From contig CADEFT010000045.1 in assembly GCA_902826685.1 (NCBI GenBank), positions 1 through 50,793 of the forward strand: DNA of 50,793 nucleotides, written 5' to 3'. A model generated the notes under the pieces. That model did no database searches and had not been told where the DNA came from. It saw only the letters and a list, made by a program, of their open reading frames with translations. The translations under genes and the position numbers were made by a program. This document shows, piece after piece, positions 35,301-42,839 of this stretch (the stretch's first letter is position 1; each line of letters opens with the position of its first letter). The stretch comes from an uncultured Acidobacteriota bacterium (GTDB lineage Bacteria > Acidobacteriota > Terriglobia > Bryobacterales > Bryobacteraceae).

Positions 35301-35513
35301 CATCCGCTTCTCTTCGAGCGCGGCGGCGATTTTGTTCCACTGTTGGAACGATTCGTTGAAAGCGGGGTTGGCGCCGAGGGCTTCGAGGCTGACGCCGCCG
35401 GCCGGCTTCGACTTGCCGTGGCATTGATAGCAGTATTGTTTAAAGGTGGCGGGCGGTTCGGCGCTCTGAGCCGCGGCCGCAAAGAATGAGGCGAGGAAGA
35501 CGAGTGTCTGCAC
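32331..35513 (-). CDS. Large exported cytochrome c with DUF1587/1592/1588/1585 domains
   Basis: A 1060-residue periplasmic protein. After a signal peptide (GTG start, MQTLVFLASFFAAAAQ) a haem site CYQCH is at 28-32 in a Planctomycete-type cytochrome domain. The DUF1587 (RLTSGEYAYAVRDLTGLDLDLS), DUF1592, DUF1588 and DUF1585 blocks follow; AFLYRMEQ and LATRLSFFLWSSIPDEEL are typical. A second haem motif CAGCH begins at Cys925 in ATCAGCHTRIDPMGFPLERYDAVGRWR. A region between about 280 and 520 lacks a recognised domain. The protein is thought to take part in periplasmic redox or polysaccharide degradation, but no activity is proven. It is coupled to the DUF1552 gene downstream. Confidence 0.92.
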   Translation of the reverse strand: MQTLVFLASFFAAAAQSAEPPATFKQYCYQCHGKSKPAGGVSLEALGANPAFNESFQQWNKIAAALEEKRMPPKNLPQPPEAERQAAVRWVRSALHDYAARHEGDPGRVTVRRLTSGEYAYAVRDLTGLDLDLSNGFVSDEVGGEGFTNFGDVQFVQESAMERYLETAKYIADRAVIGSGPLEFFPDAGKTGFELSAISRIREIYEKNGFRTVSGEGGKPFGLDRYGKAFFAAWRYRHRAALKEPTVTLTQLARREGINAAFVEHISAVVNTKTLGYPSAEIAARWNKLPGPDQPEVAVRAACAELQKFSVTWPSWLFARGDVAAGGAGDERPLEFSDASLKVMPARKFTFLRGLRLRGSELPTGGTATIYLNAVLANPTRNVKPAVLWREASVRFRKPGDVRQRRTDNSAARVPLKDVLTEASIAKLKPDEAGTFASEGSISFDVKVPDGISVFDLQVEAGLGADRDQVLRVTISDRADGGTRGVPVWGLVGDPQSAGYREFKAGVFEFARILPPNSHGEPTPADKDPIPEPFDNTYNVPEHDEFVVKVKYIRDDRFVVEKILDPATRARLDHAWNDLYASFEYHDAYLDLLAKHFKHDLKGKGAVETKLEELPAEMQKYARPLKPAYDQVMAAQTAGQRKHLDDCLEFASRAWRRPLSDVERQKLRSFYAAARKESELDHRGAIRAVIARVLVSPAFLYRMEQTGELLSQPELATRLSFFLWSSIPDEELRRADLSTPRQIERQVRRMLADPRARRFSTEFFGQWLGFYRFDQYRGVDTSRFPEFTSEVKSAMYDEAVTFFEHLVRQNRPVNEILNADYTFLNKALAKHYGAGQEAASKETVELVRGADHRGGLLRLGAVLTATSAPLRTSPVKRGDWLLRRILGTPTPPPPADAGSIPADEKQFGGLSLAEKLKAHQRNATCAGCHTRIDPMGFPLERYDAVGRWRDTYSDGKPVDDKTEMAGAEVLGVDGLLRYLDSRQDQVRHTMSNKLLGYALGRTVQLSDQPLIERMVAAGGNATFADLAVQIAASRQFRHRQPAAGALKPVARNFDKMGRPQ

Positions 35514-35553
35514 GATCCTGGTGAGCCCCCACCGCTGATTTTATCATTTGCGA

Positions 35554-35931
35554 TCAGACGGCCACTAACGTAAGTCCCGCGGAGATTCGCCGCAGGTCGG
35601 CCGGATCGCTTGTGGCGACCGCCTGCCCGGCCCTCTCGGCACAAATCACAACATGGGCGTCTACGATATCGGCCGTCCCGGTTCGTGCCAGGCGTAGACC
35701 TACCGCCGTTGCGTCAGGGGCATCCAGCGCGATCAAGTCCGTACCCGGTTGCCGCACAAGACGTGAGAGGCGAGCCTGCCTGGCGGGATTCCGCATGGCC
35801 TGGGCCAGAGCCGTCGCCGGGACCGTAACACGCATGCCGCGCTCTCTGGCTCGCTCCAAAAGAGCCAGGACCCGGCGATCGTTCCGGTCAACGGCAATCA
35901 GTGCGCCCGCATCGAGCGTGATCCCGCTCAC
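35554..35931 (-). CDS. PIN-domain toxin (VapC-like)
   Basis: A 125-residue PIN ribonuclease domain. Acidic active-site residues are visible in ITLDAGALIAVDR, TADIVDAHVV and ATSDPADL. The second conserved position, often Glu, reads VPATALAQAMR here, with Gln, which is usual in this subgroup. The GTG start at 35931 overlaps the antitoxin stop (GTGA). An ATG further upstream (36060) lies inside the antitoxin gene and is not used. The toxin would cleave RNA when released from its partner. Unlike the DUF5615 gene at 11.6-12.0 kb, this one is intact. Confidence 0.88.
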   Translation of the reverse strand: MSGITLDAGALIAVDRNDRRVLALLERARERGMRVTVPATALAQAMRNPARQARLSRLVRQPGTDLIALDAPDATAVGLRLARTGTADIVDAHVVICAERAGQAVATSDPADLRRISAGLTLVAV

Positions 35932-36200
35932 GCCGCCTTCCCTTTTCTCGAAGATCTTGGTGGCCGTGCCGATCCCAGAATCTGGTCGGCCCACGCCTGT
36001 TCCTTGTCCGATAGAGGGCCGCCAGTCGCACGAAGCCCGTCCTTCAGCATCTCTCGCCACCCCGCCGCATCGGAAAGAGCCATCTGAACGGCATGCTTCA
36101 CGAACGCCGAGGTGTTGGCGGCTTGTCCGGCGGAGACCAGAGCGCGAATTTCACGCAGGTGCCCCTCTTCCAGAGTGATGGTGATCTTGGTGGTCGCCAT
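35928..36200 (-). CDS. Ribbon-helix-helix antitoxin
   Basis: A 90-residue protein with an N-terminal ribbon-helix-helix DNA-binding domain (TTKITITLEEGHLREIRALVSAG...NTSAFVKHAVQMAL) and a basic, disordered C-terminus (SARPPRSSRKGKAA) that would wrap the toxin. The ATG at 36200 puts the beta-strand at its usual place; one at 36212 adds four residues. The 4-nt overlap with the PIN gene is typical of type II modules. It likely represses its own promoter upstream of 36200, although no operator was identified. Confidence 0.85.
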   Translation of the reverse strand: MATTKITITLEEGHLREIRALVSAGQAANTSAFVKHAVQMALSDAAGWREMLKDGLRATGGPLSDKEQAWADQILGSARPPRSSRKGKAA

Positions 36201-36222
36201 ACCGAGTACCATACCACGCTTC

Positions 36223-37221
36223 CTAACTTAGCCAGCGATCCAGGTTCTCCCGCACAAACGCATCGTCGGTCAGGTGCGGATAAGCGCGAGTAACACGGTC
36301 GATCTCTTCCGCCTGCCCCGGCGACAGACCTTCCTTCGGGTCGAGACACCAGATCCCTTCAAGCAGCCCCTGCCGGCGCAGAACTTCATGAATACCCGCG
36401 ATGCAGCCGTGGAAGTGATGGGCAACGTCGAACAGTGCGGCGTTGGCGTCGGTGAGCTGCGTGTTGAGAGCCAGCATTTCGCCCGTCGCGCCGGTGCGGG
36501 TGCGATTCAGAATCCCGACGGCGCGGTGGGTCCAGACGGCCCACTGGCCCAGCAGTCCGCCGGTGATGCGCAGGGACGTCCCGCCGACTTCAAAAGGCGT
36601 GATCAGGTCCGCGATGATGTTGTCGTCATTGCCCGTATAGAGCGCGATTTCCCCGGCGCGTCCGCTCGCGGCCACGGCGCGGATAACGTCCAGGGTCTGA
36701 TAGCGGTTGAATGGCGCCATCTTGATCGCCACCACGTTCTCGATCTCCGCAAAGCGGCGCCAGAATTCGAACGGCAGGACGCGCCCTCCGACGGCTGGCT
36801 GCAGATAGAATCCGAAGACCGGCAGGACGTCCGCCACCGCGCGCGCATGCCGGATCATCTCCTCCACAGTGGCGTCTTTGAGTGCGGCCAGGCTCAGCAG
36901 AACCGCGTCATAGCCGAGCGAGGCGGCGAGTTCGGCTTCCTTCACCGCCTGCGCGGCCGGTCCCACTACACCGGCGATACGCAGCACCCCACGGTTGGCG
37001 GAAGCTTCGAGCGCGAGCGCGAGAACCGGCTGCAGCAAGCCCACTTCGCGGATGGCGAACTGCGTGGTGTGTACGCCGACGGCCAGGCCGCCCGCGCCTG
37101 CATCCACGTAATAACGGGTCAACGCGCGCTGGCGGCGCTCATCGAGTTTGCCCGCGGCGGTCAACGCCAGCGGATGGGCGGGAATGACCATTCCCGCGCG
37201 GAGTTTTTCCCGTAATGTCAT
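36223..37221 (-). CDS. Dihydrodipicolinate synthase-family aldolase/lyase
   Basis: A 332-residue (beta/alpha)8 protein of the DHDPS/N-acetylneuraminate lyase family. The Schiff-base Lys is probably Lys167 in NVVAIKMAPF, and the conserved Tyr is Tyr139 in VFGFYLQP. The sequence GAGGLAVGVHTTQF replaces the family's usual GTTGE stretch, so it is unlikely to be true DapA and more likely handles a sugar-acid or keto-acid. Its ATG overlaps the stop of the Gfo/Idh/MocA gene (37218-37221), so the two enzymes are coupled, which suits a sugar catabolic step. The substrate is unknown. Confidence 0.85.
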   Translation of the reverse strand: MTLREKLRAGMVIPAHPLALTAAGKLDERRQRALTRYYVDAGAGGLAVGVHTTQFAIREVGLLQPVLALALEASANRGVLRIAGVVGPAAQAVKEAELAASLGYDAVLLSLAALKDATVEEMIRHARAVADVLPVFGFYLQPAVGGRVLPFEFWRRFAEIENVVAIKMAPFNRYQTLDVIRAVAASGRAGEIALYTGNDDNIIADLITPFEVGGTSLRITGGLLGQWAVWTHRAVGILNRTRTGATGEMLALNTQLTDANAALFDVAHHFHGCIAGIHEVLRRQGLLEGIWCLDPKEGLSPGQAEEIDRVTRAYPHLTDDAFVRENLDRWLS

Positions 37222-38528
37222 GCCTTGGTTTCCCAGGTGGCCCGGCGGCCATTACGATAAGCGATGTTGGCCAGGTGGGCCGCACCGGCGGCGTAGTGGC
37301 CTTCGTCGGCATTCTCGACGCTCGGCTTGCCTTCGCGCAGGCTGAGGATGAACAGTTCGGAATGAGACGGGCCGCGCTCGATCGCGATCTCTTTGGGTTT
37401 CGCGGCCCGAAGAGGCGGCGTCTTCGGGCGGCCGGCGGCGGTCCATCCATGCTTCTCAAAGTAGGCCGCACGCATGGCCTTGGGCCAGGCGATGGTGCCG
37501 TAGGATTGCACGTCGGACGCTTTCGTCTCTTCGATCAGCGTGAGGCTGTCGGGGCCGGACTGAATGAGCGTGGCATCGGTACCCATTACCGTCATCGAAC
37601 GGCCTGCGTAGGCATTGTCCAGGTTCACGTACATGTCCACCAGAAAGCCGGCTTCGTATTCGAAGCTGGTGCTCATGAGATCCGGTACCTCACGGCCGTC
37701 TTTCCAGCGGAAGATGCCGCCCTGCGAGACGGCGGATTTCGGGCCGCGTACATCCATCACTTCATGCAACTGGCTGAGCAGGTGCACGTACAGATCGGTC
37801 GCCACGCCGCCCGAATAATCCCACCAGCAGCGCCAGCGGAAGAACGTCCTGGCGTCGAAGGGCCGCTTCTTGGCCGAGCCCAGGAACCTGGCCCAGTCGA
37901 TCGTCTTTTCGGAGGCGTCGGGCGGGATGGGATACACCCAGGCTCCCTGCGGGTTGTTGCGATGATCGCAGCAGCGCACCATGTTGACCTTGCCAAGCGC
38001 GCCCGACTTCACGATCTCGCGCATCTTGGCAGTGACGGCCGAAGTCTTGGCGCCGCTGCCAACCTGCAGGAGCTTACCCGCTTTTTTGACCGCGTCTATG
38101 ATGACCGGGCCTTCTTCGAATCTCCAGGTCATCGGCTTTTCCACATAGACGTGCTTGCCCGCGGAAAGGGCGGCCAGGGTCATGGGCAGATGCCAATGAT
38201 CGGGTGTGGCGATGACGACGGCGTCGATGTCGCGGCGGCCGAGGATCTTCTCATAATCCTTGGTGAGATCGAGGGACTCGGCCTGTTCGCGAGCGCGGGC
38301 CAAGTGGCCGTCGTAGAGATCGCAAACCGCCAGCGGCCGGGCGCCGGGAATCTGGAGAAAATCTCGCAGCAACTGCGAGCCGCGAATGCCGCTGCCAATA
38401 AAGCCCATGCCGATCTGGCCATTGGCCGGCGCGGCTTTGAGGGGGCCCGCGGCGCCCTCGACGAGGCGGAATAAAGTGGCGGCTCCGGCGGTGCGGAGCA
38501 CGTCGCGCCGCGGCGGTACGGTCGTCAT
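37218..38528 (-). CDS. Exported Gfo/Idh/MocA-family oxidoreductase
   Basis: A 436-residue NAD(P)-dependent oxidoreductase. The N-terminus MTTVPPRRDVLRTAGAA has a twin-arginine-like signal, and the Rossmann motif IGMGFIGSGIRGSQLL follows at about residue 40. The conserved YVEKPMTW (the EKP motif) and WHLPMTLAALSAGKHV are present. Family members oxidise sugars or inositols; the exported 'Tat' subgroup is abundant in Acidobacteria and Planctomycetes. The start at 38528 is chosen because an ATG at 38561 gives no signal. It is divergent from the PQQ dehydrogenase with 53 nt between starts, and coupled to the DHDPS-like gene downstream. Confidence 0.92.
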   Translation of the reverse strand: MTTVPPRRDVLRTAGAATLFRLVEGAAGPLKAAPANGQIGMGFIGSGIRGSQLLRDFLQIPGARPLAVCDLYDGHLARAREQAESLDLTKDYEKILGRRDIDAVVIATPDHWHLPMTLAALSAGKHVYVEKPMTWRFEEGPVIIDAVKKAGKLLQVGSGAKTSAVTAKMREIVKSGALGKVNMVRCCDHRNNPQGAWVYPIPPDASEKTIDWARFLGSAKKRPFDARTFFRWRCWWDYSGGVATDLYVHLLSQLHEVMDVRGPKSAVSQGGIFRWKDGREVPDLMSTSFEYEAGFLVDMYVNLDNAYAGRSMTVMGTDATLIQSGPDSLTLIEETKASDVQSYGTIAWPKAMRAAYFEKHGWTAAGRPKTPPLRAAKPKEIAIERGPSHSELFILSLREGKPSVENADEGHYAAGAAHLANIAYRNGRRATWETKA

Positions 38529-38581
38529 CTTCACAGGGTCGCACAGCTGTTTCCATGGCATCGCGTAAAATGCGAGGGAAG

Positions 38582-40669
38582 ATGAAATCGCGCCGCGTTC
38601 TGGTGTTTTTGCTCTGTGCGTCCGCCCTGCAGGCGGAAAAGCGCTCGATCCCGAAGAAGGGCTACACGAATTGGGAAGTCTACGGCGGCCCGGATAACAT
38701 CCGCTATTCGAGGTTGACGCAGATCAACCGGGACACGGTCAGCCGCCTGCGCGTCGCATGGACCTACGACACCGGCGATGCGTTCCAGGGTTCCGAGATG
38801 CAAGTGAACCCCATCGTCGTGAAAGGCACGCTATACGCGACGACGCCCAAGCTGAAGGTGTTCGCGCTGAATGCGGCGACCGGCGCGGTGAAGTGGTCTT
38901 ACGATCCGAGCGGCGGAAAGCATCAACCCGGGCGCAGCCGCGGAGTGACGTATTGGACCGACGGCAAGCAGGAGCGTATTTTTTCCACCTACGGCTTTCA
39001 CCTGTTCGCGCTGGATGCCAAGACGGGAAAACCGGTGGAATCGTTCGGAGACAAAGGGCTGGTGGATCTGCGCGAAGGGCTGGGACGGGAGCCCGGAACA
39101 CTGAACGTCACTTCGCGCACGCCGGGTATCGTCTACAAGGACCTGCTGCTGATGCCGACGGTGATGAGCGAAGACCTGCCTTCGGCGCCCGGCGATATGC
39201 GCGCTTACGATGTGCGAACCGGCAAGATCCGCTGGACGTTCCACACCATTCCGCGGCCCGGAGAGTTCGGCCATGACACATGGCCCGCCGACGCGTGGAA
39301 ACATACCGGAGGCGTTAATAACTGGGCGGGCATGGCGCTCGATCACGCCCGCGGACTCGTGTTCATTCCGACCGGCTCGGCTTCCTCCGATTTCTATGGC
39401 GCGGACCGTCATGGCGATAATCTGTTCGCCAACACGCTGCTTTGCCTAAAGGCAGACACCGGCGAGCGCGTCTGGCATTTTCAAACGATCCGGCACGACG
39501 TGTGGGATCGCGATCTGCCGTCGCCGCCGAGCCTGGTCCGCGTCCTCCGCGACGGCAGGTTCGTGGATGCGGTGGCGCAGATCACGAAGTCGGCTCTGCT
39601 GTTTCTGTTCGAACGTGAGACCGGTAAGCCGATCTACCCCATGGAGGAGCGCGCGGCACAGGCCTCGCCCGTCGACGGGGAACTGCTGGCCAAGACGCAG
39701 CCGGTACCTTCGAAGCCGCCTCCGTTTGCCCGGCAGGTTCTGACGGAAGACCTGCTGACGCGGCGCACGCCGGAGGCGCATCGGGCCGCGCTCGAAACTT
39801 TTCGCAAAGTGCGCAGCGAGGGCCAGTTCATTCCGCCCACTCCGGAAGGGTCGATCGTATTTCCGGGCTTCGATGGTGGCGGGGAATGGGGCGGCCAGGC
39901 CTTCGATCCGGAGACGGGTCTTTACTATGTGAACGCCAACGAAATGGCGTGGATTCTGCGACTGGTGCCGCGGCCGATACCGGGCACCGCCACCAGCGCC
40001 AAGGCTCTTTACGAACAGAACTGCGCCGGCTGCCACAAGGCGGATCGCACCGGCACACCGCCCGAGTTTCCTTCGTTGATCGACATCGGCAAGCGGCGCA
40101 AAGAGGCGGAAATCGTGTCTGTGATCCGCGCGGGCGCCGGGCGCATGCCGGGCTTTGGCGCCATCGGGCGTCCGGCGATTCAGGCGATCACCCGCTATCT
40201 GGTCACCGGCGAGGATATGAGGGCCAGCGCATCGGGGTTCGTGAACCGGCTCAAATACACGACCGACGGGTACAACAAATTCCTGGACCCCGAGGGCTAC
40301 CCCGCCATTGCGCCGCCCTGGGGCACGCTGAACGCGATCGATCTCGACAAGGGTGAGATCCGCTGGCGGATTCCATTTGGCGAGTTCCCCGAGTTGGCCG
40401 ACAAAACGACGGGTAGTGAAAACTATGGCGGTCCGGTGGTCACGGCGGGCGGGGTCTTGTTGATTGCGGCGACCAATCACGACCGTAAGTTCCGTGCGTT
40501 CGATAAGGTCAGCGGCAAGCTGTTGTGGGAAACCACGCTGCCCGCGGCCGGCAACGCGACGCCAGCGACGTATGAAGTCAATGGCAAGCAGTATGTGGTG
40601 ATCGCCTGCGGCGGCGGAAAATCGGGACGGCCGTCGGGCGGCACGTACGTGGCGTTCGCGCTGCCCTAA
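38582..40669 (+). CDS. PQQ-dependent dehydrogenase with internal cytochrome c domain
   Basis: A 695-residue periplasmic quinoprotein. The signal peptide MKSRRVLVFLLCASALQA starts at ATG 38582, which has GAGGGAAG upstream. The eight-bladed beta-propeller is indicated by repeated W-motifs (RVAWTYDTGDAFQG, VWHFQTIRHDVWDRDLPSPP, GSASSDFYGADRHGDNLF). A class I cytochrome c module with CAGCH at 481-485 lies inside the propeller, and the last blades (GGPVVTAGGVLLIAATNH) follow it. It oxidises an alcohol or sugar and passes electrons directly to its own haem. The substrate is unknown; glucose-dehydrogenase-like annotation is usual. Its stop overlaps the end of the decayed pentapeptide gene. Confidence 0.93.
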   Translation: MKSRRVLVFLLCASALQAEKRSIPKKGYTNWEVYGGPDNIRYSRLTQINRDTVSRLRVAWTYDTGDAFQGSEMQVNPIVVKGTLYATTPKLKVFALNAATGAVKWSYDPSGGKHQPGRSRGVTYWTDGKQERIFSTYGFHLFALDAKTGKPVESFGDKGLVDLREGLGREPGTLNVTSRTPGIVYKDLLLMPTVMSEDLPSAPGDMRAYDVRTGKIRWTFHTIPRPGEFGHDTWPADAWKHTGGVNNWAGMALDHARGLVFIPTGSASSDFYGADRHGDNLFANTLLCLKADTGERVWHFQTIRHDVWDRDLPSPPSLVRVLRDGRFVDAVAQITKSALLFLFERETGKPIYPMEERAAQASPVDGELLAKTQPVPSKPPPFARQVLTEDLLTRRTPEAHRAALETFRKVRSEGQFIPPTPEGSIVFPGFDGGGEWGGQAFDPETGLYYVNANEMAWILRLVPRPIPGTATSAKALYEQNCAGCHKADRTGTPPEFPSLIDIGKRRKEAEIVSVIRAGAGRMPGFGAIGRPAIQAITRYLVTGEDMRASASGFVNRLKYTTDGYNKFLDPEGYPAIAPPWGTLNAIDLDKGEIRWRIPFGEFPELADKTTGSENYGGPVVTAGGVLLIAATNHDRKFRAFDKVSGKLLWETTLPAAGNATPATYEVNGKQYVVIACGGGKSGRPSGGTYVAFALP

Positions 40670-41624
40670 ACGCCGCCGGCCGTCAGTTTTTTAGGCTTCG
40701 ATTTGCGGGCGCTGTCGCGGTAATGTTCGGCAATCAGTTTCGCCGCCAGCCTCTTCGCCGGTTCGACAATCTGCCAGGTGGCGGAACATGGCCCAGGTGT
40801 CAAAGCCTCCCTGGAGGATTGGTTGCACCGGCACCATCCTGTAATTTTCCACGATCATTGTTACTTCCTGAATCACGCTGGTGGCTTCGCTGATATCGGC
40901 GATGACGAAACGCACCATCGAGGCCAACACGCGGACCGTTTCAAACACGTCCTTGTTCCTGGGCACATCGAAATCCAGCAGGATGGGAACGAAGCCGAGA
41001 TCCCGCAGGCAATCTCGAAGGGCGTCCAGCACTGCCTTGCGCTCCGGCTTGAAGCGGCCCAGGATCAACACCGCCTTGCAACCCACTGTTTCGATGACAT
41101 CGCGAATGCTCGGGTTGTCCAACAGCAGGAAGACGAACTGCGCCACTTCCAGGTTGTCGACGGTGATCGCGGGGCCGGTCCGGTGGGCCCGGACGATGAG
41201 ATTCGATTGGTCCTCCGGTTTGCCCTTAATGTGCCACGCGGCGATTCCGTAAATCTCGGCGCCGCGAAGATTCGCTCGTTCGAAATCGGTCTCGACGCAG
41301 GAGACATGGCGCAGCACCGCCCCCTGCAACTGCGCGCGGTGCAGTTTGGCGCGGCGCAGGCTGGCGGCGCGAAGGTTGGCGCCTTGCAGTTTGGCATCGC
41401 TGAGGTTGGCTTCGCTGAGAATCGCCGAACGCAGCAGTGTGCCGCGCAGATCGCAATCTCGCAGGTTGGCGCGGCGAAGGTTGCAATGCGAAAGGTTGAC
41501 GCCCCGCAGATCCATTCCGGAAAGGTCGGCCCAGTTGCGGCTGCAGTTCGCGATCCAGTTTGCGCCACGCGTTTCAGGCGGTGACGCCGCGGCGAAGCAT
41601 CTTGAGGTGGGATGAGTTACTCAT
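40666..41624 (-). pseudogene. Pentapeptide-repeat protein gene with three inactivating lesions
   Basis: The original start is ATG 41624, overlapping the MFS stop (ATGA). It reads MSNSSHLKMLRRGVTA, then a TGA at 41574-41576 stands where the family has Trp (GV..WN.WR), and reading continues NAWRKLDRELQP. One extra base at about 41537 moves the frame to NWADLSGMDLRGVNLS, the pentapeptide repeats A(D/N)LXX. A C-terminal domain with VGCKAVLILGRF, ADISEATSVIQE and PVQPILQGG (a TIR-like nucleotide-binding type in the family) follows. A third shift at about 40775 separates FRHL from IVEPAKRLAAKLIAEHYRD, which ends at 40666. The stretch 40691-41515 is still open and could make a 274-residue fragment. 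Family matches are recalled; the lesions are read directly. Confidence 0.82.
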
Positions 41625-42817
41625 TGGGGAAGATGGATGACTTGTTCCACTTTGCCGAGAATCAATCCGTAACATACCGCCGAAAGCATCAGCATGCCGG
41701 ACGCCACGGCAAAGGCGGTGAGGTACGATCCGGTGGCGGAAAGGCTCCAGCCGGTGAGGATCGGCGCCACTACGCCGCCCATGTTGGCGATGGCGTTCTG
41801 CCATCCGGTCCAGGTGCCCGCGGCTTCGCGGCCCGCCAGGGTTTGCGTAATGGCCCAGGCGTTGGCGGTGAAGATGCCCATGCCGATGAATGCGGCTACC
41901 AGGCAGGCCATGGCGATGTCGTTGGCCACCAGGGCGGACGTCATCAGCATGATGCCGAATAACAGCAGGCCAAACACGGCGACACCGCGGCGCAGGCTGC
42001 CCGGGTCGGCGCCCTGGCGGATGCGAGCGTCCACCAGCGCCGCCGTGACCAACGCCGAAACGGCCGTGGCGGCAAACGGCAGCGCGCCGAAGATCGACAT
42101 TTCCTTCATGGTGAAGCCGCGCGCGGAAACTAAGTAGGACGGCAGCCAGGTGAGCAGGAAGTAGAACGCGTAGTTGTAACTGAACAGGCCGATGAACGTC
42201 GCCCAAGCCTGGCGCATGCCCAACAGCACGGTCACCGGAAGCGCGGCCTCGCGGGTGGTCCTCTGCTTGCGTTCGCGCGGCACCAGCAGCATCCACGGCA
42301 GCAGCCAGATCAGCGACAGAGCTCCCATCCAGATGAAAAACGGGCGCCAGCCGTAGCTCTGGATCAGATTCGCGCCGAGGAACGTGCCAACGGCCGGGCC
42401 GGCCTTGGTTCCCACATCGATCAGCGCGTTGGCGAGACCGCGATGCTTCTCCGCATAGCCGCCCGCCAGCAGCCGGGAATAGGAAGGATAGGCGACGGAC
42501 TCACCGGCGCCCAGAACCAGGCGCGTAATCAGCAGGCCGGTGAGAGTGTGCGTGAATCCGGCCGCCATCACCGCCGCCGACCACAGGCCAAAGCCCGCGG
42601 CGTAGACCTTGTACACGTCGTAGCGGTCCACCAGCCACCCGGCGATGGGTTGCATCAGGGAGTAAGTCCAGAAAAAGGCGGAAAGGAGGATCCCCATTTC
42701 CGTGGGCCCAAGGGCCAGTTCGGGACGAAGCGACGGAGCGGCGACGCTCAACGTTCCGCGATCGATGTAGTTAATCCAGACCGAGATGCAAAGAAGGGCG
42801 AAGAGCGAACGAGGCAT
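41621..42817 (-). CDS. MFS transporter (anion:cation symporter/hexuronate-type)
   Basis: A 398-residue integral membrane protein with about 12 hydrophobic helices. The first helix region (LFALLCISVWINYIDRGTLSVAAPSL) and the loop after helix 2 (AGWLVDRYDVYKV) match the ACS family, which includes hexuronate, glucarate and galactonate transporters. An Arg-rich cytoplasmic loop (VPRERKQRTTREAA) separates the two halves. Substrate cannot be told. It is divergent from the P1 peptidase (22 nt between starts) and coupled to the decayed pentapeptide gene. Confidence 0.92.
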   Translation of the reverse strand: MPRSLFALLCISVWINYIDRGTLSVAAPSLRPELALGPTEMGILLSAFFWTYSLMQPIAGWLVDRYDVYKVYAAGFGLWSAAVMAAGFTHTLTGLLITRLVLGAGESVAYPSYSRLLAGGYAEKHRGLANALIDVGTKAGPAVGTFLGANLIQSYGWRPFFIWMGALSLIWLLPWMLLVPRERKQRTTREAALPVTVLLGMRQAWATFIGLFSYNYAFYFLLTWLPSYLVSARGFTMKEMSIFGALPFAATAVSALVTAALVDARIRQGADPGSLRRGVAVFGLLLFGIMLMTSALVANDIAMACLVAAFIGMGIFTANAWAITQTLAGREAAGTWTGWQNAIANMGGVVAPILTGWSLSATGSYLTAFAVASGMLMLSAVCYGLILGKVEQVIHLPQ

Positions 42818-42839
42818 CCTCCGATGCTACACTCCGGGC

